The notes: generated by a model from the sequence alone, not told the origin. 64,000 nt of DNA from an uncultured Ruminococcus sp. (GCA_900066355.1 FMEL01000011.1:73148-137147), one strand, 5' to 3'. Counted from the stretch's first letter, positions 27,617-36,768 are shown. Numbers and translations are program-made.

Positions 27617-27640
27617 TAGTAATCAACGGGTAGTAATCAA
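27617..27640 (+). promoter_or_regulatory. 10-bp direct repeat in the OYE leader, candidate regulator site
   Basis: TAGTAATCAA occurs at 27617-27626 and again at 27631-27640, just before the ribosome site of the OYE gene. An inverted repeat GTGC-GTTTT-GCAC lies near 27537. Both are in the divergent intergenic region shared with the PucR-type gene. Confidence 0.35.
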
Positions 27641-27652
27641 GGAGGTATGCTC

Positions 27653-30463
27653 ATGTATCAGAAAATTTTTGAACAGGGAAAAATAGGAAACGTTACATTT
27701 AAAAATCGTCTTGTAATGTCTCCGATGGGAACGAGCCTTGCAGAAATGGACGGAAGCCCATCAGAAGATATGATCGCATTCTATGAGGCACGTGCAGTTG
27801 GCGGTGCAGGGCTGATCATCCCGGAAATCGCAAGAGTAAATGATGTTCACGGTGCAGGAATGATGCGGCAGTTATCTGTCTCCAAAGACAGACATATTGA
27901 GGGGCTTGCAAAACTTGCAGCAGTGGTACACAAACATGGAACAAAAATTTTTATTCAGTTACATCATCCGGGACGTGAGACAGTAACTGCTCTTACCGGA
28001 GGCCCTGTAGTATCTGCTTCTGCAATTCCATGTAAATATCTTCAGCAGGAAACAAGAGCTCTTTCTACAGAAGAAGTAAAAGCTTTGATCCAGCAGTTTA
28101 TTGCAGGTGGTGTCCGCGTAAAGAAAGCGGGATGTGATGGCGTGGAACTTCATGCAGCCCATGGATATTTGCTGCAGCAGTTCCTTTCACCTTATACCAA
28201 TAAACGTGAAGACGAGTATGGCGGATCTTTTGAAAACAGACTTCGTATGATCACAGAGATTATAGAAGGAATCCGTGCACAGTGTGGACCAGATTTCCCG
28301 ATTGGTGTTCGCTTAAGCGTTGAAGAATTCCTGGATAAAACAGGAGTGACAGAAGATTATATCCACATTCAGGATGGCGTGAAGATTGCTATGGCACTTG
28401 AAAAATGTGGTATTGATTTTATTGATGTATCTGTTGGATTATACGAAACAGGAAACGTATGCGTGGAGCCGATATCTTTCCCACAGGGTTGGAGAAAAGA
28501 CCTGATCAAAGCAGTAAAAGATCATGTTTCTATTCCGGTGATCGGTGTTTCCTGTATTCGTGAGCCACAGATTGCAGAGCAGTTTCTGGAGGGCAGTATT
28601 GTTGATTTTGTATCTATGGGAAGAAGCTGGCTTGCAGATGAAGAATGGGGACGTAAAGTACTGGAAGGAAGAGAAAATGAACTTTGCAAATGTATCAACT
28701 GTCTGCGCTGTTTTGAGAGTCTGAATGCATGGATGGGTGCCGGTATCCCGGCTGAATGTGCAGTCAATCCGCGTGCCTGTCGTGAACGCCGGTATGGAAA
28801 TGCAGAATACGATTCGAAAGGACACAAAGCAGTTGTTGTCGGCGGTGGACCAAGTGGTATGATCGCAGCAAAGACACTTGCAGAACGTGGTGTAAAAGTA
28901 ACGCTGATCGATCGTCAGAACGAACTCGGAGGAACGGTAAATCTTGCTAAGAAACCGCCACTCAAAGAACGAATGAGCTGGATCGCAGATTATTACAAAG
29001 TAGAATTTGAAAAATTGGGGGTAGAAGTAAAACTTGGTGTGGAAGCAACAGCAGAAAGTATTGCAGCAATGAATCCGGATGCTGTGCTTGTTGCGTCAGG
29101 TTCTAAATCCATTATTCCGAGATCTATTCCGGGCATTGATGGAGAGCATGTATATACCGTTGAGGAGATTCTTACGGGGAAAGCCGGACTCAAAGGAAAG
29201 AAAGCATTGATCGTTGGTGCCGGTGTTACCGGACTTGAGACAGCAGAATATCTCTGCCATGAAGGAAACACAGTGGTGCTTGCAGATATGCTTGAAAAAG
29301 TAGCTCCGAATGCAAACCATACAAATGTAGCTGACGTATGTGGAAGACTGAAAAAGTACAATGCACAGTTTATGCTGGCACATGCATTGAAAGAAATTAA
29401 AGAAAACGGTGTGGTACTGGAAAGACTGAGTGACCATGAACTTGTTACCGTTGATGCCGATGCAGTTGTTCTTTCTCTTGGTTTCCGTCCGGACAATGGA
29501 CTTGTTGAAGAATTGAAGGAAAAAGGAATCCCGGCGCAGGCAATCGGAAATGCAGTAAAAGACGGCACGATTGCTCCTGCTTCCAGAAGTGGATTTGAGG
29601 CAGCCAGGGCATTGTTTAAAACATCTGTAAGGACTCCGAGTTTTATCACGGCACCGGATGATATGCCGAATTTCGGAAAAATTTCTCTAATGAAAAATCA
29701 GGAAGGTGTTTATCTTGCATACCTTACAGATCCGGCAGCGATTGCCAGAATTTTGCCGCCACCGTTAAAACCATTTTCTGTGCCAGTAGTTACAGTGTCT
29801 GTATGCCATGTCAAGGAACCAACCTTTGCAGATGATTATTATGAGGCAATTCTTGGAGTTTACTGTACCTATGGAAAACAGCTTGGATTATATCCGATAG
29901 GTCTTGTTCTTGGAGGACCGGGAGCAGAGATGGCTGTTCAGTGTGGTCGTGATAATGGATCGATTCCTAAGAAACTTGGATCAGAATTTGTGATTCGTCG
30001 AAATGGAGAGCATATAACTGCACAGGTTTGCCGCCGTGGCACAGAACTGGTCAATATTGATCTTGAAGTTGGCGAGTATAACAATGCGATGACAGGAATG
30101 CTTTATCAGTTCCCGGAAGCCGGAAAGAAGACATATGGCGGTGGGTTCTATTTCCATCTTGACCGTGAACCGGATACAGAAGGAAAATCACACTTCCAGA
30201 ATGGCGCACTTCTCCAGAACCTGTGCGAATACAATTATCATTCCTGGGAACCGGGCTTTGCAAGTGTTGAACTGAAATCATCTATCGATGATCCATGGGG
30301 AGAACTTCCGATCAGAACAGTGATTGGCGGAGCATATTCCTCAAATGATCTGATGGTTCATAAATTGAATCTGTGTGAAGAGATTGATGCAGATATTCTG
30401 GCACCATATTTACTTACTGCGCGTTATGATCGTACCGCATTTATGGAAACAGGAAGAAGATAA
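27653..30463 (+). CDS. Old Yellow Enzyme / FAD-NAD reductase fused to an acetoacetate-decarboxylase-like domain
   Basis: A 936-aa three-part enzyme. Residues 1-370 form an FMN TIM barrel of the 2,4-dienoyl-CoA reductase class, with HPGRE (105-109), HAAHGYLLQQFLSP (167-180) and NKREDEYGGSFENRLR. Cys347, 350, 353 and 369 can hold a 4Fe-4S cluster. Residues 390-650 are the FAD/NAD domain (VVGGGPSGMIAAKTLAERG; IVGAGVTGLETAEYL). From about 655 the protein matches the acetoacetate decarboxylase family: LPPPLKPFSVP and PKKLG, with Lys773/774 at the Schiff-base position. The frame is continuous with no internal stop. ATG 27653 has GGAGG with 7-nt spacing. The SDR gene follows 14 nt later. The substrate is unknown; reduction plus decarboxylation of an unsaturated keto acid is one inference. 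Confidence 0.88.
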   Translation: MYQKIFEQGKIGNVTFKNRLVMSPMGTSLAEMDGSPSEDMIAFYEARAVGGAGLIIPEIARVNDVHGAGMMRQLSVSKDRHIEGLAKLAAVVHKHGTKIFIQLHHPGRETVTALTGGPVVSASAIPCKYLQQETRALSTEEVKALIQQFIAGGVRVKKAGCDGVELHAAHGYLLQQFLSPYTNKREDEYGGSFENRLRMITEIIEGIRAQCGPDFPIGVRLSVEEFLDKTGVTEDYIHIQDGVKIAMALEKCGIDFIDVSVGLYETGNVCVEPISFPQGWRKDLIKAVKDHVSIPVIGVSCIREPQIAEQFLEGSIVDFVSMGRSWLADEEWGRKVLEGRENELCKCINCLRCFESLNAWMGAGIPAECAVNPRACRERRYGNAEYDSKGHKAVVVGGGPSGMIAAKTLAERGVKVTLIDRQNELGGTVNLAKKPPLKERMSWIADYYKVEFEKLGVEVKLGVEATAESIAAMNPDAVLVASGSKSIIPRSIPGIDGEHVYTVEEILTGKAGLKGKKALIVGAGVTGLETAEYLCHEGNTVVLADMLEKVAPNANHTNVADVCGRLKKYNAQFMLAHALKEIKENGVVLERLSDHELVTVDADAVVLSLGFRPDNGLVEELKEKGIPAQAIGNAVKDGTIAPASRSGFEAARALFKTSVRTPSFITAPDDMPNFGKISLMKNQEGVYLAYLTDPAAIARILPPPLKPFSVPVVTVSVCHVKEPTFADDYYEAILGVYCTYGKQLGLYPIGLVLGGPGAEMAVQCGRDNGSIPKKLGSEFVIRRNGEHITAQVCRRGTELVNIDLEVGEYNNAMTGMLYQFPEAGKKTYGGGFYFHLDREPDTEGKSHFQNGALLQNLCEYNYHSWEPGFASVELKSSIDDPWGELPIRTVIGGAYSSNDLMVHKLNLCEEIDADILAPYLLTARYDRTAFMETGRR

Positions 30464-30477
30464 AGGAGGACATGAGC

Positions 30478-31233
30478 ATGAAGTTAGAGAATAAAGTAGC
30501 GATTATTACAGGATCTACAAGAGGAATCGGAAGAGCAACAGCAGAACTTTTTGCAAAAGAAGGTGCAAAAGTAGTTGTAGTTGGAACCAAGGAAGAGCTT
30601 GGAAAAGAAGTAGCAGAGGAAATCAAAGCAACAGGTGGAGAAGCTATTTTCTGCAAGACAGATGTAACATCTGATGAAAGCCTCGAGAATCTTGTTAAGA
30701 CAACATTGGATGCATTTGGAAAGATTGATATACTTGTAAATAATGCAGGTGTAGGTGGAACAACTGCCAATATGAATCAGATCACAATGGATGAATGGAA
30801 TACAGTGCTTGCTACAAATCTTACAGCACCGTTTGTTCTTTGCAAGAAGGTAATTCCGATCATGGAAGAACAGGGAGCAGGAACAATCGTCAATGTAGCT
30901 TCTATGGCTTCTACAGCGGCAGGCCGTGGCGGACTTGCCTATACATCTGCAAAACATGGTCTTCTGGGACTTACACGTCAGATGTCACTGGATCATGGAC
31001 GTACAGGTGTGCGCATCAATGCAGTGCTTCCTGGACCGATCGCAACAGAAATGATCGCACGTGTACTTGCAATTCCGCAGCATCCGGTAACCATGAAAAT
31101 GGGAATGAGCCCGGCAAAACGCCCTGGAGAACCGATTGAAGTTGCTCAGGCGATCGCATTCCTCGCATCCGATGATGCAAGCTTTATTCATGGCGCAGCA
31201 CTGGCTGTAGATGGCGGTTATACAATCTTCTAA
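30478..31233 (+). CDS. Short-chain dehydrogenase/reductase (SDR)
   Basis: A 251-aa classical SDR: cofactor loop TGSTRGIGRA (residues 10-19), NNAG (about 88), catalytic Ser in VNVASMAS, and YTSAKHG (YxxxK). The ending VDGGYTIF is typical of the FabG-like group. It oxidises or reduces a carbonyl/alcohol with NAD(P)H. ATG 30478 is 8 nt from AGGAGG; ATG 30472 is only 2 nt away. It is co-transcribed with the OYE-decarboxylase gene, so it probably acts on the same substrate series. Confidence 0.92.
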   Translation: MKLENKVAIITGSTRGIGRATAELFAKEGAKVVVVGTKEELGKEVAEEIKATGGEAIFCKTDVTSDESLENLVKTTLDAFGKIDILVNNAGVGGTTANMNQITMDEWNTVLATNLTAPFVLCKKVIPIMEEQGAGTIVNVASMASTAAGRGGLAYTSAKHGLLGLTRQMSLDHGRTGVRINAVLPGPIATEMIARVLAIPQHPVTMKMGMSPAKRPGEPIEVAQAIAFLASDDASFIHGAALAVDGGYTIF

Positions 31234-31257
31234 AAAATCATTCAGAAGAATTATACT

Positions 31258-31301
31258 AAAAAGACCCCAACGGTCTGAAATCAGGTCGTTGAGGTCTTTT
31301 T
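31258..31301. terminator. Bidirectional Rho-independent terminator
   Basis: Stem AAAAGACCCCAACG paired with CGTTGAGGTCTTTTT between the convergent SDR and DUF4317 genes. Confidence 0.88.
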
Positions 31302-31378
31302 GGTATGTAGTGGTATATAATATAGGAAGTTTCACTTTTTCATACAGAAATATAAGTAAAAAGTATTACGATATACGA

Positions 31379-32539
31379 TCAGAATTCTTCCGGATCATCT
31401 TCGGAACTTCCGCCGTTTCCACCGGAAACATGGATTCCATTGATCTCGACGTCACCTTCCATTGGGATTACAATGCATTTGCGTCCGTCAATGACCTGTG
31501 TCTCAATCAGCATCGCACGGTCCGGGTCGACATGGATCACAACATCCGGTGTCTTGATCTCTGTACGCCGCGTGTTGGTGATATTGTTTGCCATGAGAGA
31601 GGCGTTTTCGCCTGCAATTGCCTCATAAGTCTGATCAAATGTTTCGAGTTTTTCGTCCTCTACACCGCACTCTTCAAAGAGACGTTTTACCTCCGGTTTG
31701 GTCAGGACAGCAGGCTCCGGAGAATCTTTCTGTGATTCCACCCATTCATTGAGCTTTTCGTGGATGTTCATAACGGTATCGTAAGCACAGTCATCACCGA
31801 GGGTTTCTTCTACGAGCGCATTAAAAGAATCTCTCTGTCCGCCCGCAGAGAGCGGAGTCGTGCATCCGAACATTTCATCTACGAAAGTACTGCGAAGCTG
31901 CTCGGCATTTTTTGTGTAATACAGAAGTCCGTGAATATCTGTACTGCGGTCGTTAAATACCGGGAAAAGGAAGCCCAGATCCGGCATTTCCACGATCCAG
32001 TCACGGATACGGTCTTCGATATTGTTGGTTTCAGCATTGTAGCACAGTCCCGCTTTGGAAAGGTTGACCGGACAGATGCTGCAGAGGATATGATCGTAGA
32101 TCTCATCAGAAGCATCAAACATTTCCTGGCCGTCGGAGGATTTGCCCGGGATATCATAAACGGCATGGATCAGAATAATATAATAGTTCTCGCCGTAATC
32201 ATAGTTTTCGATGATTTTATCATAAAATTCTTCCAGAATGGAATTGTCCTGAAGTTTGCTGCCACGGAGTTTCATAAGAAATTCCTGTGTGCCGCCCTCT
32301 TTTTCCTGATCAAGAGGGAACTCCATATTGATCAGGTTCTTGCCGATGGTTCCGGAAAGAGTTTTCTTGAATATTTCAAAGTATTTGAACATTTCTTCCT
32401 CAGAAAGAGAGAGAAAAGCTTCTTTCAGTTCGGTCTTTTTGTTTTTTTCACCGTCAACGTAGCAGCCGCAGATTCGTGTGATCGCGCAGTTGTTTGGCGA
32501 AAACTGTTTCTTAATTTCGGATATTTCTTTTTTGTTCAT
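31379..32539 (-). CDS. DUF4317 family protein
   Basis: A 386-aa cytoplasmic protein resembling DUF4317, a family common in Clostridia with no known role. The N-terminus MNKKEISEIKKQFSPNNCAITRICGCYVDGEKNKK and the segment FLFPVFNDRSTDIHGLLYYTKNAE are characteristic. No signal or membrane segment is seen. It is the second gene after the DUF6483 gene (18 nt apart), so they form a small minus-strand operon. A 281-aa ORF on the opposite strand here is a shadow. Confidence 0.85.
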   Translation of the reverse strand: MNKKEISEIKKQFSPNNCAITRICGCYVDGEKNKKTELKEAFLSLSEEEMFKYFEIFKKTLSGTIGKNLINMEFPLDQEKEGGTQEFLMKLRGSKLQDNSILEEFYDKIIENYDYGENYYIILIHAVYDIPGKSSDGQEMFDASDEIYDHILCSICPVNLSKAGLCYNAETNNIEDRIRDWIVEMPDLGFLFPVFNDRSTDIHGLLYYTKNAEQLRSTFVDEMFGCTTPLSAGGQRDSFNALVEETLGDDCAYDTVMNIHEKLNEWVESQKDSPEPAVLTKPEVKRLFEECGVEDEKLETFDQTYEAIAGENASLMANNITNTRRTEIKTPDVVIHVDPDRAMLIETQVIDGRKCIVIPMEGDVEINGIHVSGGNGGSSEDDPEEF

Positions 32540-32556
32540 TATATATCGCTCCTGAT

Positions 32557-32943
32557 TTACAGAATTTCAGTACGGAAAGCCTCCGCAATCCCGCTTAAGT
32601 TGTAGCGATCTGCGAGATCCTGGATTCCCATCATGATCTCCTCGCGGCTGAAATTGTTTGCCTCGAGAAATTCGTCATCTTTTCCATTCAGTTCATAATA
32701 GAAAAGAAGTCCAATCTCCAGATTCTGACGGTCTCCGTCACAGGTCATTTCGTATAATCTGTTTTCGGCTTCGTCAATCTTGCCTTCATCGGCAAGGGAA
32801 GTCAGAGAGTCCAGAGTCTGTCTTGCGTCTTTATCTTCAATGACTTCCGGAGTCAGTTCAGGGGCACTCACCTGAAACAACATTTTCATGACGGCGCGCA
32901 CCATTTCACGGATCTGGCGCAGTATATAATCATCCTGAAGCAT
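32557..32943 (-). CDS. DUF6483 family protein
   Basis: A 128-aa helical protein starting MLQDDYILRQIREMVRAVMKMLFQ, with a TPR-like repeat (LADEGKIDEAENRLYEM), matching the DUF6483 family. It is first in a minus-strand pair with the DUF4317 gene. GGGAG precedes the ATG, and a plausible promoter (GTTACA, 17 nt, TATTAT) lies on the minus strand just upstream. The function is unknown. Confidence 0.75.
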   Translation of the reverse strand: MLQDDYILRQIREMVRAVMKMLFQVSAPELTPEVIEDKDARQTLDSLTSLADEGKIDEAENRLYEMTCDGDRQNLEIGLLFYYELNGKDDEFLEANNFSREEIMMGIQDLADRYNLSGIAEAFRTEIL

Positions 32944-33093
32944 TTTTATTCTCCCTTCTGCATCAAAATTTTTGAATAATAAATTGTAAACATATAATTG
33001 TAACGATGTAAATGTACCTACCTAGAGTACCACAAAAAAGGAGTTTCTTCCAGATGAAAAGTACTTTTTCATTCTCTGTTGGGAAGATAAAAC

Positions 33094-33122
33094 TTTACGC
33101 GGAAATTACAGAATGCTATAAT
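33094..33122 (+). promoter_or_regulatory. Promoter of the GGDEF-REC-HD-GYP gene
   Basis: TTTACG (33094-33099), 17-nt spacer, TATAAT (33117-33122). A 16-bp perfect palindrome, GCAGGCATATGCCTGC (33161-33176), lies between it and the ribosome site and may fold in the mRNA. Confidence 0.6.
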
Positions 33123-33195
33123 AATATATTATATAGTGGACGGAAGCAAGTTAATTACAGGCAGGCATATGCCTGCTACAGGAAGGATATGAATA

Positions 33196-35331
33196 ATGAA
33201 CAAAGGTACTGCGATGACACAGCAGGAGTCAGAAGTGATGATAAAGGAATTGAGTAAAGTATTTGACGTAGTACGTTTGCTCGATGAAGAAACACTTGAA
33301 ACAGGAAATATAACGGATGTCACAGATGCAAAGGGATTTCCGTGTAAATGCTATTCTTTTTGGAAGAAGAGAAATAACTGTAAGAACTGTACTTCCAGAG
33401 ACGCTTTTCGTAAAAAAAATGAGCAGCTGAAACTTGAATATCTGGATTCCAATATATATCAGGTAATTTCGAAGTATGTAGAGATTGACGGGAAACCTTA
33501 TGTCATGGAGCTCATCAATGTAATGAATTCCGATGCGGTCATGGATGAGGACGGAAGGAATGAACTTATCAAACAGCTTTCCGGTTACAATCGGGAACTG
33601 TATACCGATGCACTGACAGGAATTTATAACAGACGTTATTACGAAGAGCGTATCCGAAATTCTAATATGTCTGCCGGTGTGGCAATGATCGATCTTGATG
33701 ACTTCAAGATCTACAATGACACATTCGGCCATGATGCAGGTGACCTTGCACTTACAACAGTAGTTGGTATTATTAAGGATAACATCCGACGGACAGATAT
33801 GCTGATCCGTATGGGTGGGGATGAGTTTTTACTTGTTATGCCGGATATTGGGGAACAGGCATTTGCAGACAAGCTGAATCAGATACAGGAAAAGGTTCAT
33901 TCCTCCAAAGTCCCGGGATATTCACAGCTTCGTATATCGGTAAGTATCGGAGGTGTACTGTCCGGTATCGGAAACACGGTTGAGCAGGCAATCCGTAAGG
34001 CGGATCAGTTTATGTATCAGGCCAAAACCTGTAAAAACATGGTTGTCACCGAACATGATGAACAACTGAAGGAGCAACAGGAAAGTGCAAATAATAACGG
34101 ATCAAAAGCATACAAATACCGGATTCTGGTCGTGGATGATTCCGAGATGAACCGGGAGATTCTGTCGGAGATTTTAAGTGAGGAATACGATATTATAGAA
34201 GCTGATAGTGGAGACACATGTATTGATATGCTTCGTAAGTATGAAACAGGTATTTCACTTGTGCTTCTGGATATTGTTATGCCGGGCATGGATGGATTTG
34301 GTGTTTTGAATTATATGAATCGCCATCATTATCTGGAAGATATCCCGGTTATTATGATTTCCAGTGAAGATTCGGCAGAAATTGTTCGAAGAGCTTATGA
34401 AATGGGTGTTTCAGATTATATCAATCGTCCATTTGATGCAGGTGTTGTACACCGGAGAGTATATAATACGATCAAGCTTTATGCGAAACAAAGGCGACTG
34501 ATCACACTGATCACCAATCAGGTATATGAGAAAGAAAAGAATAACCGTATGATGGTCGGTATTCTGAGTCAGATAGTTGAGTTCCGTAATGGAGAGAGTG
34601 GCAGTCATGTTTTAAATATCAATATATTTACAGGAATGCTTCTTGAAAGTCTTGTGCAGAAGACAGACAAGTACAATATTACCTGGTCAGAACGTCTTCT
34701 GATCACGACAGCTTCGGCATTGCACGATATCGGTAAGATCGGTATTGATGACAAGATCCTCAATAAGCCTGGCAGGCTGACAGATGAAGAGTTCAAGATC
34801 ATGCAGAATCATACGATTATTGGCGCATCAATTCTTGAAAACATGGGAAGTTATCAGGATGAAGAACTGATGAAAGTCGCTTACCAGATTTGCAGATGGC
34901 ATCATGAGCGATATGATGGTAAGGGCTATCCGGATGGACTGAAAGGTGATGAGATCCCGATCTCTGCACAGGTAGTTTCTCTGGCGGATGTATATGATGC
35001 ACTTGTCAGTGAACGTGTATATAAGAAAGCATATTCACATGAAAAAGCGATAGAAATGATCATAAATGGAGAATGTGGATGTTTTAACCCGATTCTTCTG
35101 GAGTGTCTGCTTGATATTCAGGATCGAATCAAACGTAAGATGAAGACCAGCACACCGGAAAATAATCCGTTTCAGAAACGGGAAAAGAAGGCAGAACTCA
35201 AAGAGTTTGAGAATGCAAAAGAAGATTTTATGGATGTAGTATCAAAAAACATGGAAAAAGAATATTCCAATCTTGAAAATGAGGAACTTGTCGATTTTTC
35301 AAGGGGGGGGCAAAACTCAGATTCTGAGTGA
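33196..35331 (+). CDS. GGDEF - receiver - HD-GYP signalling protein
   Basis: A 711-aa soluble protein carrying opposing c-di-GMP functions. The N-terminal ~115 residues are PAS-like with a four-cysteine cluster (Cys50, 52, 62, 65). The GGDEF domain (about 130-285) has intact RMGGDEF (207-211) and a possible inhibitory site RRTD (198-201). A receiver domain (about 307-425) has the phospho-acceptor Asp359 in LLDIVMPG. The HD-GYP phosphodiesterase domain (about 450-640) has HDIGKIGIDD and HHERYDGKGYP. An HPt gene follows 35 nt downstream. AGGAAGG precedes the ATG by 9 nt. A run of eight G near the 3' end could shift the last residues. Confidence 0.92.
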   Translation: MNKGTAMTQQESEVMIKELSKVFDVVRLLDEETLETGNITDVTDAKGFPCKCYSFWKKRNNCKNCTSRDAFRKKNEQLKLEYLDSNIYQVISKYVEIDGKPYVMELINVMNSDAVMDEDGRNELIKQLSGYNRELYTDALTGIYNRRYYEERIRNSNMSAGVAMIDLDDFKIYNDTFGHDAGDLALTTVVGIIKDNIRRTDMLIRMGGDEFLLVMPDIGEQAFADKLNQIQEKVHSSKVPGYSQLRISVSIGGVLSGIGNTVEQAIRKADQFMYQAKTCKNMVVTEHDEQLKEQQESANNNGSKAYKYRILVVDDSEMNREILSEILSEEYDIIEADSGDTCIDMLRKYETGISLVLLDIVMPGMDGFGVLNYMNRHHYLEDIPVIMISSEDSAEIVRRAYEMGVSDYINRPFDAGVVHRRVYNTIKLYAKQRRLITLITNQVYEKEKNNRMMVGILSQIVEFRNGESGSHVLNINIFTGMLLESLVQKTDKYNITWSERLLITTASALHDIGKIGIDDKILNKPGRLTDEEFKIMQNHTIIGASILENMGSYQDEELMKVAYQICRWHHERYDGKGYPDGLKGDEIPISAQVVSLADVYDALVSERVYKKAYSHEKAIEMIINGECGCFNPILLECLLDIQDRIKRKMKTSTPENNPFQKREKKAELKEFENAKEDFMDVVSKNMEKEYSNLENEELVDFSRGGQNSDSE

Positions 35332-35366
35332 CATGCGGAGGAAATATTTAGAATAGGAGAAAAATT

Positions 35367-35714
35367 ATGACAATCAGAGAATGCTATGGTGAATTAAGGT
35401 TAGATTTTGATGCTGTGCTGAGCAGACTGGTAAATGAGAAACTTGTACAGAAATTTGCACTGAAATTTCTGGATGATCCAAGTTTTCAGAATCTGAAAGA
35501 TGCTTTAGATTCAAAAGATGTAGAGACCGCTTTCCGTGCGGCACATACCTTAAAAGGTGTCTGCCTGAATCTTGGATTTGATAATCTGTATCCGTCAAGT
35601 AAGGATCTGACCGAACTGCTCCGTGCCGGAAGCATGGATGGCTATGAAGATCTTTTTGCAGAAGTAGAAAAAGAATATAACAGAACCTGTGAGGCACTTC
35701 GTAAAGTTGCCTGA
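35367..35714 (+). CDS. Histidine phosphotransfer (HPt) protein
   Basis: A 115-aa helical protein with the HPt signature ETAFRAAHTLKGVCLNLG; His60 is the phospho-acceptor. It has no other domain. It follows the GGDEF-REC-HD-GYP gene, whose receiver domain is the likely partner. No histidine kinase is adjacent, so the phosphate source is elsewhere. TAGGAG precedes the ATG. Confidence 0.88.
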   Translation: MTIRECYGELRLDFDAVLSRLVNEKLVQKFALKFLDDPSFQNLKDALDSKDVETAFRAAHTLKGVCLNLGFDNLYPSSKDLTELLRAGSMDGYEDLFAEVEKEYNRTCEALRKVA

Positions 35715-35722
35715 GAGAAGTT

Positions 35723-35758
35723 AAAGGGCTGTCGCATTTTAGTGCGAAGCCCTTTTTT
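35723..35758 (+). terminator. Rho-independent terminator after the HPt gene
   Basis: AAGGGCT-TCGCA, loop TTTTAG, TGCGA-AGCCCTT and a T-run. Confidence 0.88.
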
Positions 35759-35826
35759 GAGTTGTCATGCATCCGAAGGAAGCTGCCAGTGGCAGGTTCT
35801 GTAGGTGTTTCTTTATTTTGATGTGC

Positions 35827-36768
35827 TTACTTTTCTACGGTGATTTTGATATCGCCGTCTTTGTTTTCTATTTGCAGGGAATTCTGTGTCTTATTTTCAG
35901 AACTGAAAAGCTGAGTGTCATCTTCATCGGTCGTGACATTGCCGAGTTCTTCCGGGATATTGATTTCACTTGCTTCTGCCTGGATGGAAAGTGCAGCAAG
36001 AGATTTTTTCGGAATGCTGAGGGTGATGTCACCAAGGTCACTTGTAAATTCATTTTCTCCACTGAAAGAAATATTTTCTGCTTTTACATCTCCATCCATC
36101 ATCTCAATCTGACTATTAGTAAGTATAGTATCATTGATTTCCAGATCACCAAGATCGGCACTGAGTTCAAGATTTTTGAAGGTGCTGTCTGAAATATTAA
36201 TATCACCGTCTTCATTCTGAATCACTGCTTTTTTTACATTCAGAGATTCTACATTAATATCACCATATCCCATCTTACAGGAAAAACCACTCAGGTCGGT
36301 TTTCTTTGGAATATAAACAGTTACCTTGTTGGAGTTTTCAATCACGTGGCTCTGTCCAAGCATTTCCTGAAGAAAGTTAATATCAATATGAATATAGGAA
36401 GAGGACTCGTGCCCGTTTTTCTCAACAATGTTTAATGCGTCGTTCTGTACCTGGTAGGAAAGCGGAAGCATTCCGTCAGTTGTTTCAATATTATAGGAGA
36501 TATAAAACTTGTTATCATCAGATGCTTTTATATCCAGATCAAGATTCTTAAGATCGACATTTACAGAGGAAAAGGCGTCGATTTCTGTCTTACTTAAGAT
36601 GGCATGACTGTCACTGGAATCCATCATTGCGGTGCCGCTGATGCGATTAAGATCAGCAGTTTTTACGTAATTTCTGCCGCCGGATACGATACCGACACCA
36701 AAGAAAAGGATTCCAACAGCACAGAAGATACCAGCGGCAGCCAGTAAACGTTTATTTGTTTGTTTCAT
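35827..36768 (-). CDS. DUF4097-family beta-repeat membrane protein
   Basis: A 313-aa protein with an N-terminal membrane helix (about 8-30) and then repeated short beta strands with DGDINI/LGDLEI patterns, as in the DUF4097 putative adhesin family. It is the last gene of the minus-strand operon padR - DUF1700 - DUF4097 and overlaps the DUF1700 gene by 17 bp. Such operons are thought to respond to envelope stress; the exact role is unknown. Confidence 0.85.
   Translation of the reverse strand: MKQTNKRLLAAAGIFCAVGILFFGVGIVSGGRNYVKTADLNRISGTAMMDSSDSHAILSKTEIDAFSSVNVDLKNLDLDIKASDDNKFYISYNIETTDGMLPLSYQVQNDALNIVEKNGHESSSYIHIDINFLQEMLGQSHVIENSNKVTVYIPKKTDLSGFSCKMGYGDINVESLNVKKAVIQNEDGDINISDSTFKNLELSADLGDLEINDTILTNSQIEMMDGDVKAENISFSGENEFTSDLGDITLSIPKKSLAALSIQAEASEINIPEELGNVTTDEDDTQLFSSENKTQNSLQIENKDGDIKITVEK

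Noticed and set aside
31760..32605. 281-aa plus-strand ORF
   Set aside because: It lies antisense to the DUF4317 and DUF6483 genes, which have clear family similarity and ribosome sites; no family features of its own.
33000..33195. Possible c-di-GMP riboswitch ahead of the GGDEF gene
   Set aside because: I looked for the conserved riboswitch core and did not find it; only a short palindrome and a promoter are visible.
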